A DNA stretch of 64,000 nucleotides from Flavobacteriales bacterium (GTDB taxonomy: Bacteria > Bacteroidota > Bacteroidia > Flavobacteriales_C > GCA-002722245): positions 109,007 through 173,006 of the forward strand of contig PBEC01000010.1 in NCBI GenBank assembly GCA_002717515.1, in the 5' to 3' direction. Shown one piece after another: positions 18,720 through 28,913 of this stretch. Each line of letters begins with the position of its first letter. The stretch's first letter is position 1. Position numbers and translations under genes: made by a program. The notes beneath the pieces were generated by a model. It did no database searches. It was given only the letters and a program-made list of their open reading frames with translations, and was not told the DNA's origin.

Positions 18720-19643
18720 ATGAGCAAAATTTTAATTACGGGAGGAGCTGGTTTTATAGGAAGTCATTTAACCTCATACTTACTTAATCAAGGGAACGAA
18801 GTAATTGTCCTCGACAATCTCCTAAGAGGTAATAAAATTGAGCAAGATGTATTCAGTCAAATTACATTTGTTGAGGGAGATGTAAGAGATTTTGATACTG
18901 TATTAAGAGTTTCAGAAGGTTGCCACTATATTTATCATTTAGCAGCTGTTTTGGGAGTTGATATTGTTGCTGACAATCCCGTTGAAACAATGGATACTGA
19001 AGTTATAGGTACCAGAAACGTTGTTCAGGCCGCCTTGAAGAATAACATCAAAAAAGTTGTTTATGCATCTACGAGCGGTGTATATGGTCACAGTGCAATT
19101 GAAAAAAGTGTTGATGAAGAAATTATGATTGATCCACGAACTTCATATGCCATGGCAAAAAGATACAATGAGATTTACCTTAAAGCCATATATGAAGAAA
19201 AGGGGTTGGAGTCAGTAAGTCTGAGGTTTTTTAACGTTTATGGGAAAAGACAAGACCAAAGAATGGTAATTCCAAGGTTTTTTGAACAAGCAAAGAAAAA
19301 TCTTCCTATTACTGTTTTTGGTTCAGGAAAACAAACAAGAGATTTTACTTCAATTGAAGAAACTGTTAAGGCAACAGTACTTTTGGGTGAACAAGCAAAA
19401 GGTGCAGAAATTTTCAATGTTGCAAATGAGACGGAACTTACCATTCTTGAATTGGCACACTTCATAAAAGACATTACAAATTCTTCATCGGAAATTTCGT
19501 TAATTGAATCTCCTCAAAAGAGGTATGATTATGAAGTAGAGAGAAGAGTAGGAAGTTCTGATAAACTCCATGCTCTGACAGGATTTCGTCCGAATACCGA
19601 TGTCATTGAAGGGTTGAAGGAGTTACTTGCGGTAAATGTTTAA
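18720..19643 (+). CDS. NAD-dependent epimerase/dehydratase (extended SDR)
   Basis: 'ILITGGAGFIGSHL', 'YAMAKRYNE' (YxxxK). Listed start 18690 is non-ATG; ATG at 18720 precedes the Rossmann motif. Confidence 0.9.
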   Translation: MSKILITGGAGFIGSHLTSYLLNQGNEVIVLDNLLRGNKIEQDVFSQITFVEGDVRDFDTVLRVSEGCHYIYHLAAVLGVDIVADNPVETMDTEVIGTRNVVQAALKNNIKKVVYASTSGVYGHSAIEKSVDEEIMIDPRTSYAMAKRYNEIYLKAIYEEKGLESVSLRFFNVYGKRQDQRMVIPRFFEQAKKNLPITVFGSGKQTRDFTSIEETVKATVLLGEQAKGAEIFNVANETELTILELAHFIKDITNSSSEISLIESPQKRYDYEVERRVGSSDKLHALTGFRPNTDVIEGLKELLAVNV

Positions 19644-19658
19644 TGTGATTTAAGATTC

Positions 19659-20780
19659 ATGCGAATTGCAATCGTCGTAAGTAATTATTCTCTTGGAGGA
19701 GCTGAAGCTCACGCTTTAAAACTCGCAAAATATTTTAAAAACGAGAAGAATTTCGAGGTAGAATATTGGGTTTTTTCTTACGGTGATGGAGTAACCAAAT
19801 TAATCTGTGAAGAGAACAATATTCCAACACGAGAATTAACCGAATTTCGGTCATTTAAAAAATTTCCAAAAAGCATCAGGGACATAGGTCATTATGTCAA
19901 ATTTGTTCGTCAGTTCAAACCAAATGTTGTGATGTCTTTTAACGTACTTCCTAATATATGGAATGGAGTTATTTCAAATTTTTCAGGTGTTAAATTGAGC
20001 ATATGGTCTCAACAAAGCGAGATAAATTATTCCTTCCAAAAACCTTTAGAAAGATTTGCGTTAAAAAAAATAGGATGTTTTTTATCGAATGCACATCATG
20101 CTTCGGATAAATTAAAAAGAATACTTCCGGTTAATCGTTCCGAAAGAGACTTTCATGTAGTGCACAATGGTATTCCAAACCAAATTCCCAAAGAACTACC
20201 CGAATATTGGAGTAAAAGGTTAAAAAAAGAGCATTTTGATTTTGTCGTTACAATGGTGGCGAATTTAACCATTACAAAGGACCACAAAACATTAATTAAA
20301 GCCTGGAAGCATGTTGTGGATGAAAATCTCAATCGAAATCCTTTGTTGGTATTAGCGGGAAGAAAAGGAGAGAAAACAGAAGAAGTTAAAAACTTAATTG
20401 CTTCTTTAAATATTGAAAACAATGTTGTGTTATTAGGTGGTGTATCGGATATTCCTGGCTTGAATATGAATTCAGATTTGGGAGTTTTGTCCTCAAGAGC
20501 AGAAGGTCTTCCTAATTCAATAATGGAACAAATGGCCGTTGGACTCCCTATTGTAGGAACATCAAATGATGGAATAAAAGAAGTAGTTGGCCGGGAAATG
20601 GAGAAATACCTTTCTCCTGCTGGAGACTCAAGAGATTTAGCGGATAAAATTATTCTTTTTATGAAAGATGAAAAGCTCAGACTTTCTAAAGGAATGCAAA
20701 GTCAAGAGAGAATAAAGAGATTTTTTTCTTTGGATAAAATGAATGAGAATACCTTGAAGGTTATTGAATCTTATTTATAA
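19659..20780 (+). CDS. Glycosyltransferase GT4 family
   Basis: 'SNYSLGGAEAHALKLA', 'SSRAEGLPNSIMEQMAVGLPIVGTSNDG'. Confidence 0.9.
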   Translation: MRIAIVVSNYSLGGAEAHALKLAKYFKNEKNFEVEYWVFSYGDGVTKLICEENNIPTRELTEFRSFKKFPKSIRDIGHYVKFVRQFKPNVVMSFNVLPNIWNGVISNFSGVKLSIWSQQSEINYSFQKPLERFALKKIGCFLSNAHHASDKLKRILPVNRSERDFHVVHNGIPNQIPKELPEYWSKRLKKEHFDFVVTMVANLTITKDHKTLIKAWKHVVDENLNRNPLLVLAGRKGEKTEEVKNLIASLNIENNVVLLGGVSDIPGLNMNSDLGVLSSRAEGLPNSIMEQMAVGLPIVGTSNDGIKEVVGREMEKYLSPAGDSRDLADKIILFMKDEKLRLSKGMQSQERIKRFFSLDKMNENTLKVIESYL

Positions 20781-20846
20781 ATTTTTAAGAAGCTTGTCTA
20801 CAATAAAGCGACGCCCTAATTCTATTTTTTTACTTTTACATAAACT

Positions 20847-21965
20847 GTGTCGGGTACAAAAAAAAATATAATAATTGTGTTGCCTTTTTTCACCTTGGGT
20901 GGAGCCGAAACTCAGGCCTACTATGTTGCAGAGGGTTTATTAGAGGCTGGTCATAATGTCACAGTTATTGCTTTTGAAAAGAAAAACGGAAGTTTAATTG
21001 AAAAATTGGAAGAAAGGGGCATTAAATGGTCTTTATCGAATTTTGACTTGTCATTGGTTCATCAATCTGGAATGAAAAAACTGTCCAGGCTATTTAAATT
21101 CGGAAGATTTTTAAAATCATTCAATCCAGATTACCTCCTGCCTTTTACCTATTATCCAAATATACTTTGTTCAAGTGTAAGATTTCTTTCGGGGGCAAAA
21201 TTATGTTTTTGGAATCAAAGAGGAATGGAAAATTTGGGTATATCCTTAATAGAAAAAATTGCAAAATCACATAAACCAGTTTATTTATCCAACTCCATAG
21301 CTGGAGCTAAATTCATATCTAACCGTCACGATTTTCATGCGTCAAAAGTTCAGATTATTTCTAATGGTATTGAAGCCCAAAACCCTAAAAAAGATAATGC
21401 GTATTGGCATCAAAAAATTTCGAAAAAAGAGGGTGAAACGATATACGCAATGGTAGCTAATTTTTTTCCTGAAAAGAATCATATTTTTTTGTTAAAAGCT
21501 TGGATAAGGTTCTGTAAAAATGATTTAAATCAGGAGAAGAAGCTTGTTTTGGTTGGTTACAGTCCCGACGGTAAAGGATTGAATGAAGCCAAGGCCTTTG
21601 TTTACGATAACAAAGTTTCCAATGTAATATTTTTGGAAAGTACAGACGATATAATAGGATTATTAAAAATCTGTGATGTTGGGATATTAACTTCTTCAAG
21701 TGAGGGATGCCCAAATTGTGTGCTTGAGTATATGATGTATGAAAAACTTGCTGTAGTATCTAGAATTGAAGCTACACAAGAAATTTTTGGTGAAGATTAT
21801 CCGTTTTATTGTGACCTGAACGATTTAAATTCTTTAGAAAACGCCTTGCAAAAGACAACAGATCAAGAATTAGCCGATGAATGGGTTCAAAATAATAAAG
21901 CACTAGTTTTACAAAACTATTCAATTCAGAAATTAAAATCATCGTACAATCAGTTAGTAGCTTAG
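20847..21965 (+). CDS. Glycosyltransferase GT4 family
   Basis: 'LPFFTLGGAETQAYYVAEGL', 'TSSSEGCPNCVLEYMMYEKLAVVS'; GTG start. Confidence 0.9.
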   Translation: MSGTKKNIIIVLPFFTLGGAETQAYYVAEGLLEAGHNVTVIAFEKKNGSLIEKLEERGIKWSLSNFDLSLVHQSGMKKLSRLFKFGRFLKSFNPDYLLPFTYYPNILCSSVRFLSGAKLCFWNQRGMENLGISLIEKIAKSHKPVYLSNSIAGAKFISNRHDFHASKVQIISNGIEAQNPKKDNAYWHQKISKKEGETIYAMVANFFPEKNHIFLLKAWIRFCKNDLNQEKKLVLVGYSPDGKGLNEAKAFVYDNKVSNVIFLESTDDIIGLLKICDVGILTSSSEGCPNCVLEYMMYEKLAVVSRIEATQEIFGEDYPFYCDLNDLNSLENALQKTTDQELADEWVQNNKALVLQNYSIQKLKSSYNQLVA

Positions 21966-21966
21966 G

Positions 21967-22803
21967 ATGGATGTCTCGATAATAATTACAAATTATAATA
22001 AATCAGAATACTTGCGGGAAGCAATTGATTCAGCATTGAGGAATCTTAATGAGGAATCGGAAGTAATCATTATTGACGATGGTTCTACAGATGAATCCAA
22101 AGAAATTATGAAATCTTACTCTAATCACCCTGGTGTGAGATTAATATTTAAAGAAAACGAAGGCGTTATCAAAACCAGAAATAGGGCCGTTGAAGAATCG
22201 CAGGGGAAATATATTATCCAGTTGGATGGTGATGATATAATGGAGGATGGTTTTGTTTCTAAAGCACTTTCAAAGATTCAGGAATCCGATAATATAGGTA
22301 TAGTTTATGGTCAAACTTCATTTTGTGGTTCAAAATCAGGTAAATGGGATTTAGGTACATTCAATCTTCAAAAACAATTGTATACCAATCAAATTGTTAT
22401 TACTGCGCTCTTCAAGAAAGATGATTTCATAAAAGTTAATGGTTATGACGAGAAGTTTAAAGACGGATATGAAGATTGGGATTTTTGGCTGTCCCTAATT
22501 AAATTGGGACGAGAAGTTAAGCAAATCGATGAGCCTGCTTTAAAATACAGGATATTGGATAATTCAAGGAATCATTCCATATCTTCTGAGAATCAAAAAG
22601 AGTTAAACAGAAAGATTTATAAAAAGCATCAGAGCTTATATTTAGCTCATTTTGAAGACCCTATAAATTTATTTTGGGATAATTTATTTTTAAGAGATAA
22701 AATATCTGAAATCGAATTTTACAAAAAAAGTCCTGAATTCAGGATAGGAAAAATACTTTTGTTTTTACCAAAATTGGTCAAACGTGCATTTACAAAAAAT
22801 TAA
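21967..22803 (+). CDS. Glycosyltransferase family 2
   Basis: 'SIIITNYNKSEYLREAIDSAL', 'IIDDGSTDES', 'QLDGDDIM'. Confidence 0.95.
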   Translation: MDVSIIITNYNKSEYLREAIDSALRNLNEESEVIIIDDGSTDESKEIMKSYSNHPGVRLIFKENEGVIKTRNRAVEESQGKYIIQLDGDDIMEDGFVSKALSKIQESDNIGIVYGQTSFCGSKSGKWDLGTFNLQKQLYTNQIVITALFKKDDFIKVNGYDEKFKDGYEDWDFWLSLIKLGREVKQIDEPALKYRILDNSRNHSISSENQKELNRKIYKKHQSLYLAHFEDPINLFWDNLFLRDKISEIEFYKKSPEFRIGKILLFLPKLVKRAFTKN

Positions 22804-22806
22804 AGT

Positions 22807-23763
22807 ATGTTGAATATAGAAATTGCATTTCCAGAAAAAATTTTGAGTAACGAAGAACTTCAAAATTTAAATCCAGAATACAATTTAAAAAGACTTGAGA
22901 AAAAGTTAGGAATTAAAGAAAGGCGAGTGGTCGAAGAGGGTCAAACATCGTTGGATTTAGCGTTAAAAGCATGTAATCAACTTTTTGAAAAGTACGATAA
23001 ACACCAAATAGACTATGTTATTTACTGTACTCAAAGTCCGGAATATTTTTTACCTACAACAGCCTGTATTTTACAAAGCAAATTGGAATTAGGTCTAAAT
23101 GTTGGAGCTTTCGATTACAATTTAGGCTGTTCAGGCTACATTTACGGACTATCAATGGCAAAATCTTTTATTCAATCCGGTTTGGCTTCAAATGTGCTTT
23201 TGGTTACTGCCGAATCGTATTCGAAATTCCTACATAAGGAAGATATTACCAATAGAGCAATTTTTGGGGATGCGGCTACTGCAACCGTAATCGGTTATGA
23301 GTTGGCAAAAAAAATAGGTGAATTTAATTTAGGAAGTGATGGTTCGGGTGCAGAAAACTTGATTTTTAAAGAAGGTGGAGGGCGGTCTAATTTTTCAATT
23401 ACCGGACTTAAGGAACAAATGTTTCATATGAATGGAAGTGCTGTTTTTCAGTTTACTTTGGATAATGTTCCAAATTCAGTTCATGATTGTTTAAATAAAA
23501 ACAACCTTAAACTTGAGGATGTTGATTACTTCATTCTACATCAAGCCAATAAATACATGCTTGGAAATTTAAGAAGAAAATTAGGGGTTGATGAAGACAA
23601 GTTTTACATAGACGTAGAATATGTTGGTAATACAGTTTCATCTACCATACCAATAGCATTGTCACAAAGTGTAAAAAGAGGTTTGATTAAAAAAGGCGAT
23701 TGTGTACTTTTGTGTGGATTTGGAGTGGGATACTCTTGGGGATCCACAGTAATAAAATTTTAA
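22807..23763 (+). CDS. 3-oxoacyl-ACP synthase III family protein (FabH-like)
   Basis: Active-site Cys in 'LGCSGYIYGLSMAKSF', His in 'FILHQANKYML', Asn in 'YVGNTVSSTIPIAL'. Confidence 0.92.
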   Translation: MLNIEIAFPEKILSNEELQNLNPEYNLKRLEKKLGIKERRVVEEGQTSLDLALKACNQLFEKYDKHQIDYVIYCTQSPEYFLPTTACILQSKLELGLNVGAFDYNLGCSGYIYGLSMAKSFIQSGLASNVLLVTAESYSKFLHKEDITNRAIFGDAATATVIGYELAKKIGEFNLGSDGSGAENLIFKEGGGRSNFSITGLKEQMFHMNGSAVFQFTLDNVPNSVHDCLNKNNLKLEDVDYFILHQANKYMLGNLRRKLGVDEDKFYIDVEYVGNTVSSTIPIALSQSVKRGLIKKGDCVLLCGFGVGYSWGSTVIKF

Positions 23764-23777
23764 TTCAAACAGAAATA

Positions 23778-24014
23778 ATGACGAAAGAGGATTTTTTTAA
23801 TCAGGTTGAGGAATTACTAGAGTTGGAAGGTGAATTGGAAACCAATGCCGATACTTCCATAGAAGATATTTTAGAAATAGATTCTTTGGGGCATATCACA
23901 TTAATTTCTTTAATTAAAGATAGTTTTGGTGTTGAGATAAAAGCAGAAGACTTTTCTCAGTTTGATACTCTCGAAGATATTGTATCAAAAATAGGAGAAG
24001 CTAACTTTGCATAG
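23778..24014 (+). CDS. Acyl carrier protein
   Basis: 'ILEIDSLGHITLISLIKDSFGVEI' with phosphopantetheine DSL motif. ATG at 23778 is the plausible start (listed 23700 overlaps KASIII). Confidence 0.9.
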   Translation: MTKEDFFNQVEELLELEGELETNADTSIEDILEIDSLGHITLISLIKDSFGVEIKAEDFSQFDTLEDIVSKIGEANFA

Positions 24015-24766
24015 TGATTACTCTTGAAGATCATAAAGTATTAATTACCGGTGCTACTTCTGGCATTGGCAAATCTATTGTTCAACGAATAACTGATTTA
24101 GGAGGCGATGTTGTTTTAGTGGGTAGAAATATTCAAAAACTAAATTCTGTTATCGATGAATTAGGCATAGGGAATCAGGCAGAAATTATTTTTTACGATT
24201 TGTCTACACCTAAATCGATTAAAGAAGAGTTAAAACATCTATCCATCGAGAAGAAATTTACAGGTTTTGTAAATTCTGCTGGAATAGATATTACTAAGCC
24301 TTTAAAATTACTTAAACCAGAAGATTATAATCTTTTATTCAATTTAAATGTAGTTGTACCTTCTGAGATTATTAAGGAATTAACTCATAAATCCATTTTT
24401 AGCTCTAATGGAGGGTCTTTGGTTTTAATAGGCTCTGTAATGGGCTCATTGGGTCAAAAAGGGAAAATTGCCTACACTTCCGCCAAGGCAGCAGTAAATG
24501 GTTTTGTAAAGTCAGCTGCATTGGAATTATCGCCTAAAAATATTCGTGTAAATGGTATTTCTCCTGGAATCGTAGAAACCCCATTAACTGAGGATTTATT
24601 TTCAAAACTATCTATTGAAGCTAAACAAGAAATAGAATCCATGCATCCTCTTGGATTTGGTAGTACAGAAGACGTTTCAAGTTTAGTTGTGTTTCTATTG
24701 AGTAAACATTCTAAATGGATTACGGGAACCAATCATTACATTGATGGAGGTTATCATATCCACTAA
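24014..24766 (+). CDS. SDR family oxidoreductase (FabG-like 3-oxoacyl-ACP reductase)
   Basis: 'LITGATSGIGKSI', Ser in 'LIGSVMGSLG', 'YTSAKAAV', 'WITGTNHYIDGG'. Confidence 0.93.
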   Translation: MITLEDHKVLITGATSGIGKSIVQRITDLGGDVVLVGRNIQKLNSVIDELGIGNQAEIIFYDLSTPKSIKEELKHLSIEKKFTGFVNSAGIDITKPLKLLKPEDYNLLFNLNVVVPSEIIKELTHKSIFSSNGGSLVLIGSVMGSLGQKGKIAYTSAKAAVNGFVKSAALELSPKNIRVNGISPGIVETPLTEDLFSKLSIEAKQEIESMHPLGFGSTEDVSSLVVFLLSKHSKWITGTNHYIDGGYHIH

Positions 24767-24777
24767 ATGAAAAACCA

Positions 24778-25716
24778 ATGGAATATCGAATTGAAAAATT
24801 AACCGATGACAATATAGCGGATTTACTCCCGATTTATAAAAGTGCTTTTTCAACTGATATTGAGTTGTCAGAATTGAGAGCTAAATTTGATACTTCCAAT
24901 TTCGGTCTAAAAAATGTCGGTTTCATCGCGTACTCATCGGAAGGAGAAGGAGCAGCATTCTATGGCGTTTTTCCCTGTGAAGTTCTCATTAATGGTGAAA
25001 AAGTTTTAATTGCTCAATCAGGAGATACAATGACGCATAAAAATCATCGTAGAAAAAACCTGTTTGTAATACTTGCGGAGAAAACATTTGATTTTTGTAA
25101 AAACAACGATATCCATATGGTATATGGTTTTCCCAATGAGTTCTCCTACATGGGATTTATTAAAAAGTTAAAGTGGTCTCACGACGAAAGCATTCGTGCT
25201 TATCATATACGATGTAAATGTATTCCTTTCCTTAGGTTAAAATCGATTTTTCCTTTTTTAACACCGTTCTTAAATAAAATAAAGCGTAAAAAATTTGAGC
25301 GAATTCAAATTCAGGGAAAACCTTTTCAATCAAATCTGCTGGAAGTTAATCAGTATGGTGTTTTAAGAGATGAAAAATTCCTTAACTACAAGTCTTATTC
25401 TAAAAAATACTTTCTTTCGATAAGTGGAGTTCAAGTCTGGGTAAAACCAAAAGAAATGTTTTTACTTGTGGGTGATGTTTCAGCATGTTCTGATGAAAAG
25501 TTTTATTTGGTATTAAAACAATTAAAGAAATTGTGTTTTAGCGTTGGTATACCGCATTTAAGATTTCATACCAGTCCTGGAACAAAACTAGAGCGTTTGA
25601 TTAAACCAATATCAACCAAGCATGAAATTGAATATCCAATCGGGTACATTAAGTTAAATAATCAGGTTGAGGTAGAGAGAATAAAATATAATTTAGCGGA
25701 CTACGACACATTTTAG
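24778..25716 (+). CDS. GNAT-family N-acyltransferase
   Basis: 'SGDTMTHKNHRRKNLFVILAEKTFDFCKNNDIHMVYGFPNEFSY' GNAT acyl-CoA binding region. Confidence 0.7.
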   Translation: MEYRIEKLTDDNIADLLPIYKSAFSTDIELSELRAKFDTSNFGLKNVGFIAYSSEGEGAAFYGVFPCEVLINGEKVLIAQSGDTMTHKNHRRKNLFVILAEKTFDFCKNNDIHMVYGFPNEFSYMGFIKKLKWSHDESIRAYHIRCKCIPFLRLKSIFPFLTPFLNKIKRKKFERIQIQGKPFQSNLLEVNQYGVLRDEKFLNYKSYSKKYFLSISGVQVWVKPKEMFLLVGDVSACSDEKFYLVLKQLKKLCFSVGIPHLRFHTSPGTKLERLIKPISTKHEIEYPIGYIKLNNQVEVERIKYNLADYDTF

Positions 25717-25717
25717 T

Positions 25718-26746
25718 ATGATAAAAAAACTTCTTGAATCGATTTTGCATAGGTCCTCCTATCTTACAAATACACTATATTCAGGAGAGGGGTATATTTT
25801 TATGTTGCACCGGATATTACCCATTGAGGAAAAAATAAAGTTTGACTACAATTCATCATTAGCAATAACCCCGAAAGGATTAGAGGACTTTATTCGGCAG
25901 TTTCAAGAAAATAACTTTGATATTATCTCTTTAGATGATGCTTTTTTTAGATTGAAAAAACCTAAAAAAAATAAGTTTATCTGTTTCACAATCGATGATG
26001 GCTATAAGGATAATTTAACTTTCGGATTGCCTGTTTTTGAGAAAATGAATGTTCCATTTACCGTTTACATATCCTCATGTTTTCCTGAAAATCGAGCTAT
26101 TTACTGGTGGTATTTTTTAGAAACTCATATAAAAAGAAATGAATCTATTGACTTGTCATCAATTGGAATCAATTTTAAGCTAAACAATCTTATTGATGAA
26201 CAATCAAAATTAGATGCTTTTCAAAAAGCATCCCAAATAATTAAGCCGCTTTCATATGAAAAGCACAAAGAATTTGCACTTAAAATCTGTGGATTAACTC
26301 AAGAAGAATTGGAGGGTTTTAATAAACAGAATAATATGACATGGGATGAGATATTCGAATTGAACAAAAGTTCATTAGTAACTATTGGAGCTCACACAAC
26401 AGACCATGTTAGCTTAAAAAATCAAAGTTTTCAAAATTCTAAAAATCAAATTCAAGAATCCATTTTATTGTTGGAGAATAAGTTGGGTGAGAAAATGAAT
26501 CATTTTGCATATCCGTATGGAGCTCTCACAGATGCGGGTAAAAATGAATTTAATATATTAAAATCACTTAACATAAAGTCAGCTGTTTACAATCATCCGG
26601 GTAGTGTTTTTAAACAACATTTAGAATTTCCCTATCAACTTCCGCGGATAGGTTTAACCGATGAAACATCAATAAGCAGATTAAAAAAATTGTTTTCGGG
26701 AAGATTGCATTTTGAATTTAATGGATCAAATAAAATACTTGGTTAA
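25718..26746 (+). CDS. Polysaccharide deacetylase family (CE4/NodB-like)
   Basis: 'FICFTIDDGYKDN', 'IGAHTTDHVSL', 'HFAYPYGALTD'. Confidence 0.93.
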   Translation: MIKKLLESILHRSSYLTNTLYSGEGYIFMLHRILPIEEKIKFDYNSSLAITPKGLEDFIRQFQENNFDIISLDDAFFRLKKPKKNKFICFTIDDGYKDNLTFGLPVFEKMNVPFTVYISSCFPENRAIYWWYFLETHIKRNESIDLSSIGINFKLNNLIDEQSKLDAFQKASQIIKPLSYEKHKEFALKICGLTQEELEGFNKQNNMTWDEIFELNKSSLVTIGAHTTDHVSLKNQSFQNSKNQIQESILLLENKLGEKMNHFAYPYGALTDAGKNEFNILKSLNIKSAVYNHPGSVFKQHLEFPYQLPRIGLTDETSISRLKKLFSGRLHFEFNGSNKILG

Positions 26747-26770
26747 GTAATAATTATTTTAAAATAACTG

Positions 26771-27745
26771 GTGAAAAAAGAAGTTTCAATAATAATAGTT
26801 AATTATAAGACTCCACATCTTTTGGAGGCATGTGTTTCCAGTATTTATAAACACACTGAAGGGGTTGATTTCGAAGTTATTATTGTTGATAATGATTCAA
26901 GAGATAATTCTAAAGAATTAATCATTTCTCAATTTAAAAACGTACTGTGGATCGATTCTCAACAAAACGTAGGTTTTGGTAGAGCAAATAATATTGGTCT
27001 TAAAGAAGCCCAAGGGGATTATGTTGTGCTGATTAATTCAGATGTTGAATTATTTGAAAACTCGATACTTTTGACTTTGGACCATTTAAAAAGTATACCG
27101 AATCCAAACAAAGTAGGTTTTGTGGGCTGTAAAATAGTTCATAGGGATGGAGCTCCGCAACCTTCGTGCAATTACTGGAACCCCGGAATCCGGGAGCTTT
27201 TAGAGGCAAATGCCTTGGTAATAAAGTTCTGGCAGCGGATATTGAAACGTAAAATTTTACACGATATTGATAAATATGCTCGTTTGGATGAAAATCATGA
27301 AGTAACTCATTTGGGGGTTCCTTTTGTAATTTGTACCCGTGAAGCAATTCAAGAAAACTATTTTGACGAAAACTTTTTTATGTATTTTGAGGACTGCGAA
27401 TTAAATGCTCGGATGTCTATAAAAGGATTAAAGCATTATTATTTTTCTGGAACTTCTGTTTACCACCATATAGGAGCAAGTAATAAAGACAACGAGAAAC
27501 GAGATCGACAAATTTTTGCATCAAGGTTGTTATACATAAAAAAACGTTACTCAGCTCTTTATTACCGTTTTTTTGTATTGATTTTCAAGTTTAATTTGTT
27601 CTTGGACGGCCTTGCTGATTCCAGTCATTTGACAACAAAAAAACATAAAGTTTGGTTAAAGGTTTACAATAAAAAAGTAAATGAAATATCAGGTGTTCCA
27701 AATGAATCTTTAAACACATATTCAGATGTTCTTCAAGAATTTTAA
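26771..27745 (+). CDS. Glycosyltransferase family 2
   Basis: 'VSIIIVNYKTPHLLEACVSSIYKHT', 'LINSDVELFENS', 'NFFMYFEDCELNARM'. Confidence 0.95.
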   Translation: MKKEVSIIIVNYKTPHLLEACVSSIYKHTEGVDFEVIIVDNDSRDNSKELIISQFKNVLWIDSQQNVGFGRANNIGLKEAQGDYVVLINSDVELFENSILLTLDHLKSIPNPNKVGFVGCKIVHRDGAPQPSCNYWNPGIRELLEANALVIKFWQRILKRKILHDIDKYARLDENHEVTHLGVPFVICTREAIQENYFDENFFMYFEDCELNARMSIKGLKHYYFSGTSVYHHIGASNKDNEKRDRQIFASRLLYIKKRYSALYYRFFVLIFKFNLFLDGLADSSHLTTKKHKVWLKVYNKKVNEISGVPNESLNTYSDVLQEF

Positions 27746-28913
27746 AAAAATCATTTTAACACTACTCATTCTTTCTCTTGGGTTTGTCGGTATTTACTTT
27801 GTCGATTTATTTGGAGTACAAGAAAAGATAAACAATCAGTTTAAAAAAGTTTCATTTTATAACGCTGTAAAAGAAATTCCAAGAATTAAAATCAAGATGA
27901 AGAAAGAAGAGTACAATCAACTTATTCATCAAAGAGATACACTTCTTGAGAGAGGTAATATTCCTTGGGCGATCGATGGTACAGAGGAAAAATTAAAAGT
28001 AAAAGCTAAATTTAAATCTGGAAAAGACAAATCAAAAGGAAACATAAGAATTGCAGGTCACTTTTGGGACCATTGGAAACGAGATCCTTTTTCGATGAAA
28101 GTTAGAACAAAGTCACCGATAAATGGAAGCTCAAGGTTTAATTTGTTAAATTCAAGGACTCGAGGCCATATGACCGATTGGTTTGCACATAAATTGGAAT
28201 TGGACGCAGGGTTAAATGCCTTAAATTCAGAGTATGTGTGGGTCGATTTTAATGGTGAAGATAAAGTTTACTTGTTTGAGGGATTGTACGATCATGTTTT
28301 TTTAAAACAAAAAGGTTTTTCAAATGCTGTTTTCGTTATGGAATATACATACGACACAACTCGACAAATAAAACTTAAATTTCCAGAAAAAGAACCTTCT
28401 ACAGCCTTAGTGAAAAGATGTTCGAGTCTTTATGATAGTTTATGTTCAGGATCATTAAGTCCAATGGATTTTATCGACTACAAAAAGATGGCTAAATTTT
28501 ATGCACTGGGTGATTTGTATCAAAGTACTCATCAGTACTATCATTTTAATTTACGATACATATTTAATGGTGAAACCAATAAAATTGAACCGGTAGGCAG
28601 GGAATATTGGATTGAAGACAAAGGAGAAAACAGGGCTTTATTTTTGACTTCTCATCTTAACGATTCCACCAGAGAATATGGATATATACCTGAGGTATTA
28701 TTTAAAGACACTACTTTTAAAAAGTATTATTATAAAGAGCTTGAAGCTGTATCTCAAAAAAGTTTCTTGGATAAGGCTATAAAAAAATATCAATCTGATA
28801 TTGAACGGGGTAAAATATTACTTTGGAGAAGATATCCTTGGTTAAAGGATCCAATTGATTTTAAAACCCTCTACACTAATCAGGTGTGGCTTCGAGAAAA
28901 CTTAAATAATTAG
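27726..28913 (+). CDS. CotH kinase-like protein
   Basis: N-terminal TM; 'NIRIAGHFWDHWKRDPFSMKVRTKSPINGSSRFNLLNSRTRGHMTDW', 'YALGDLYQSTHQYYHFNLRYIFNGETNKIEPVGREYW' resembles CotH family layout. Confidence 0.65.
   Translation: MFFKNFKKIILTLLILSLGFVGIYFVDLFGVQEKINNQFKKVSFYNAVKEIPRIKIKMKKEEYNQLIHQRDTLLERGNIPWAIDGTEEKLKVKAKFKSGKDKSKGNIRIAGHFWDHWKRDPFSMKVRTKSPINGSSRFNLLNSRTRGHMTDWFAHKLELDAGLNALNSEYVWVDFNGEDKVYLFEGLYDHVFLKQKGFSNAVFVMEYTYDTTRQIKLKFPEKEPSTALVKRCSSLYDSLCSGSLSPMDFIDYKKMAKFYALGDLYQSTHQYYHFNLRYIFNGETNKIEPVGREYWIEDKGENRALFLTSHLNDSTREYGYIPEVLFKDTTFKKYYYKELEAVSQKSFLDKAIKKYQSDIERGKILLWRRYPWLKDPIDFKTLYTNQVWLRENLNN

Noticed and set aside
27033-27347. 104-aa minus-strand ORF inside GT2 gene
   Set aside because: Antisense shadow ORF of a conserved GT2.
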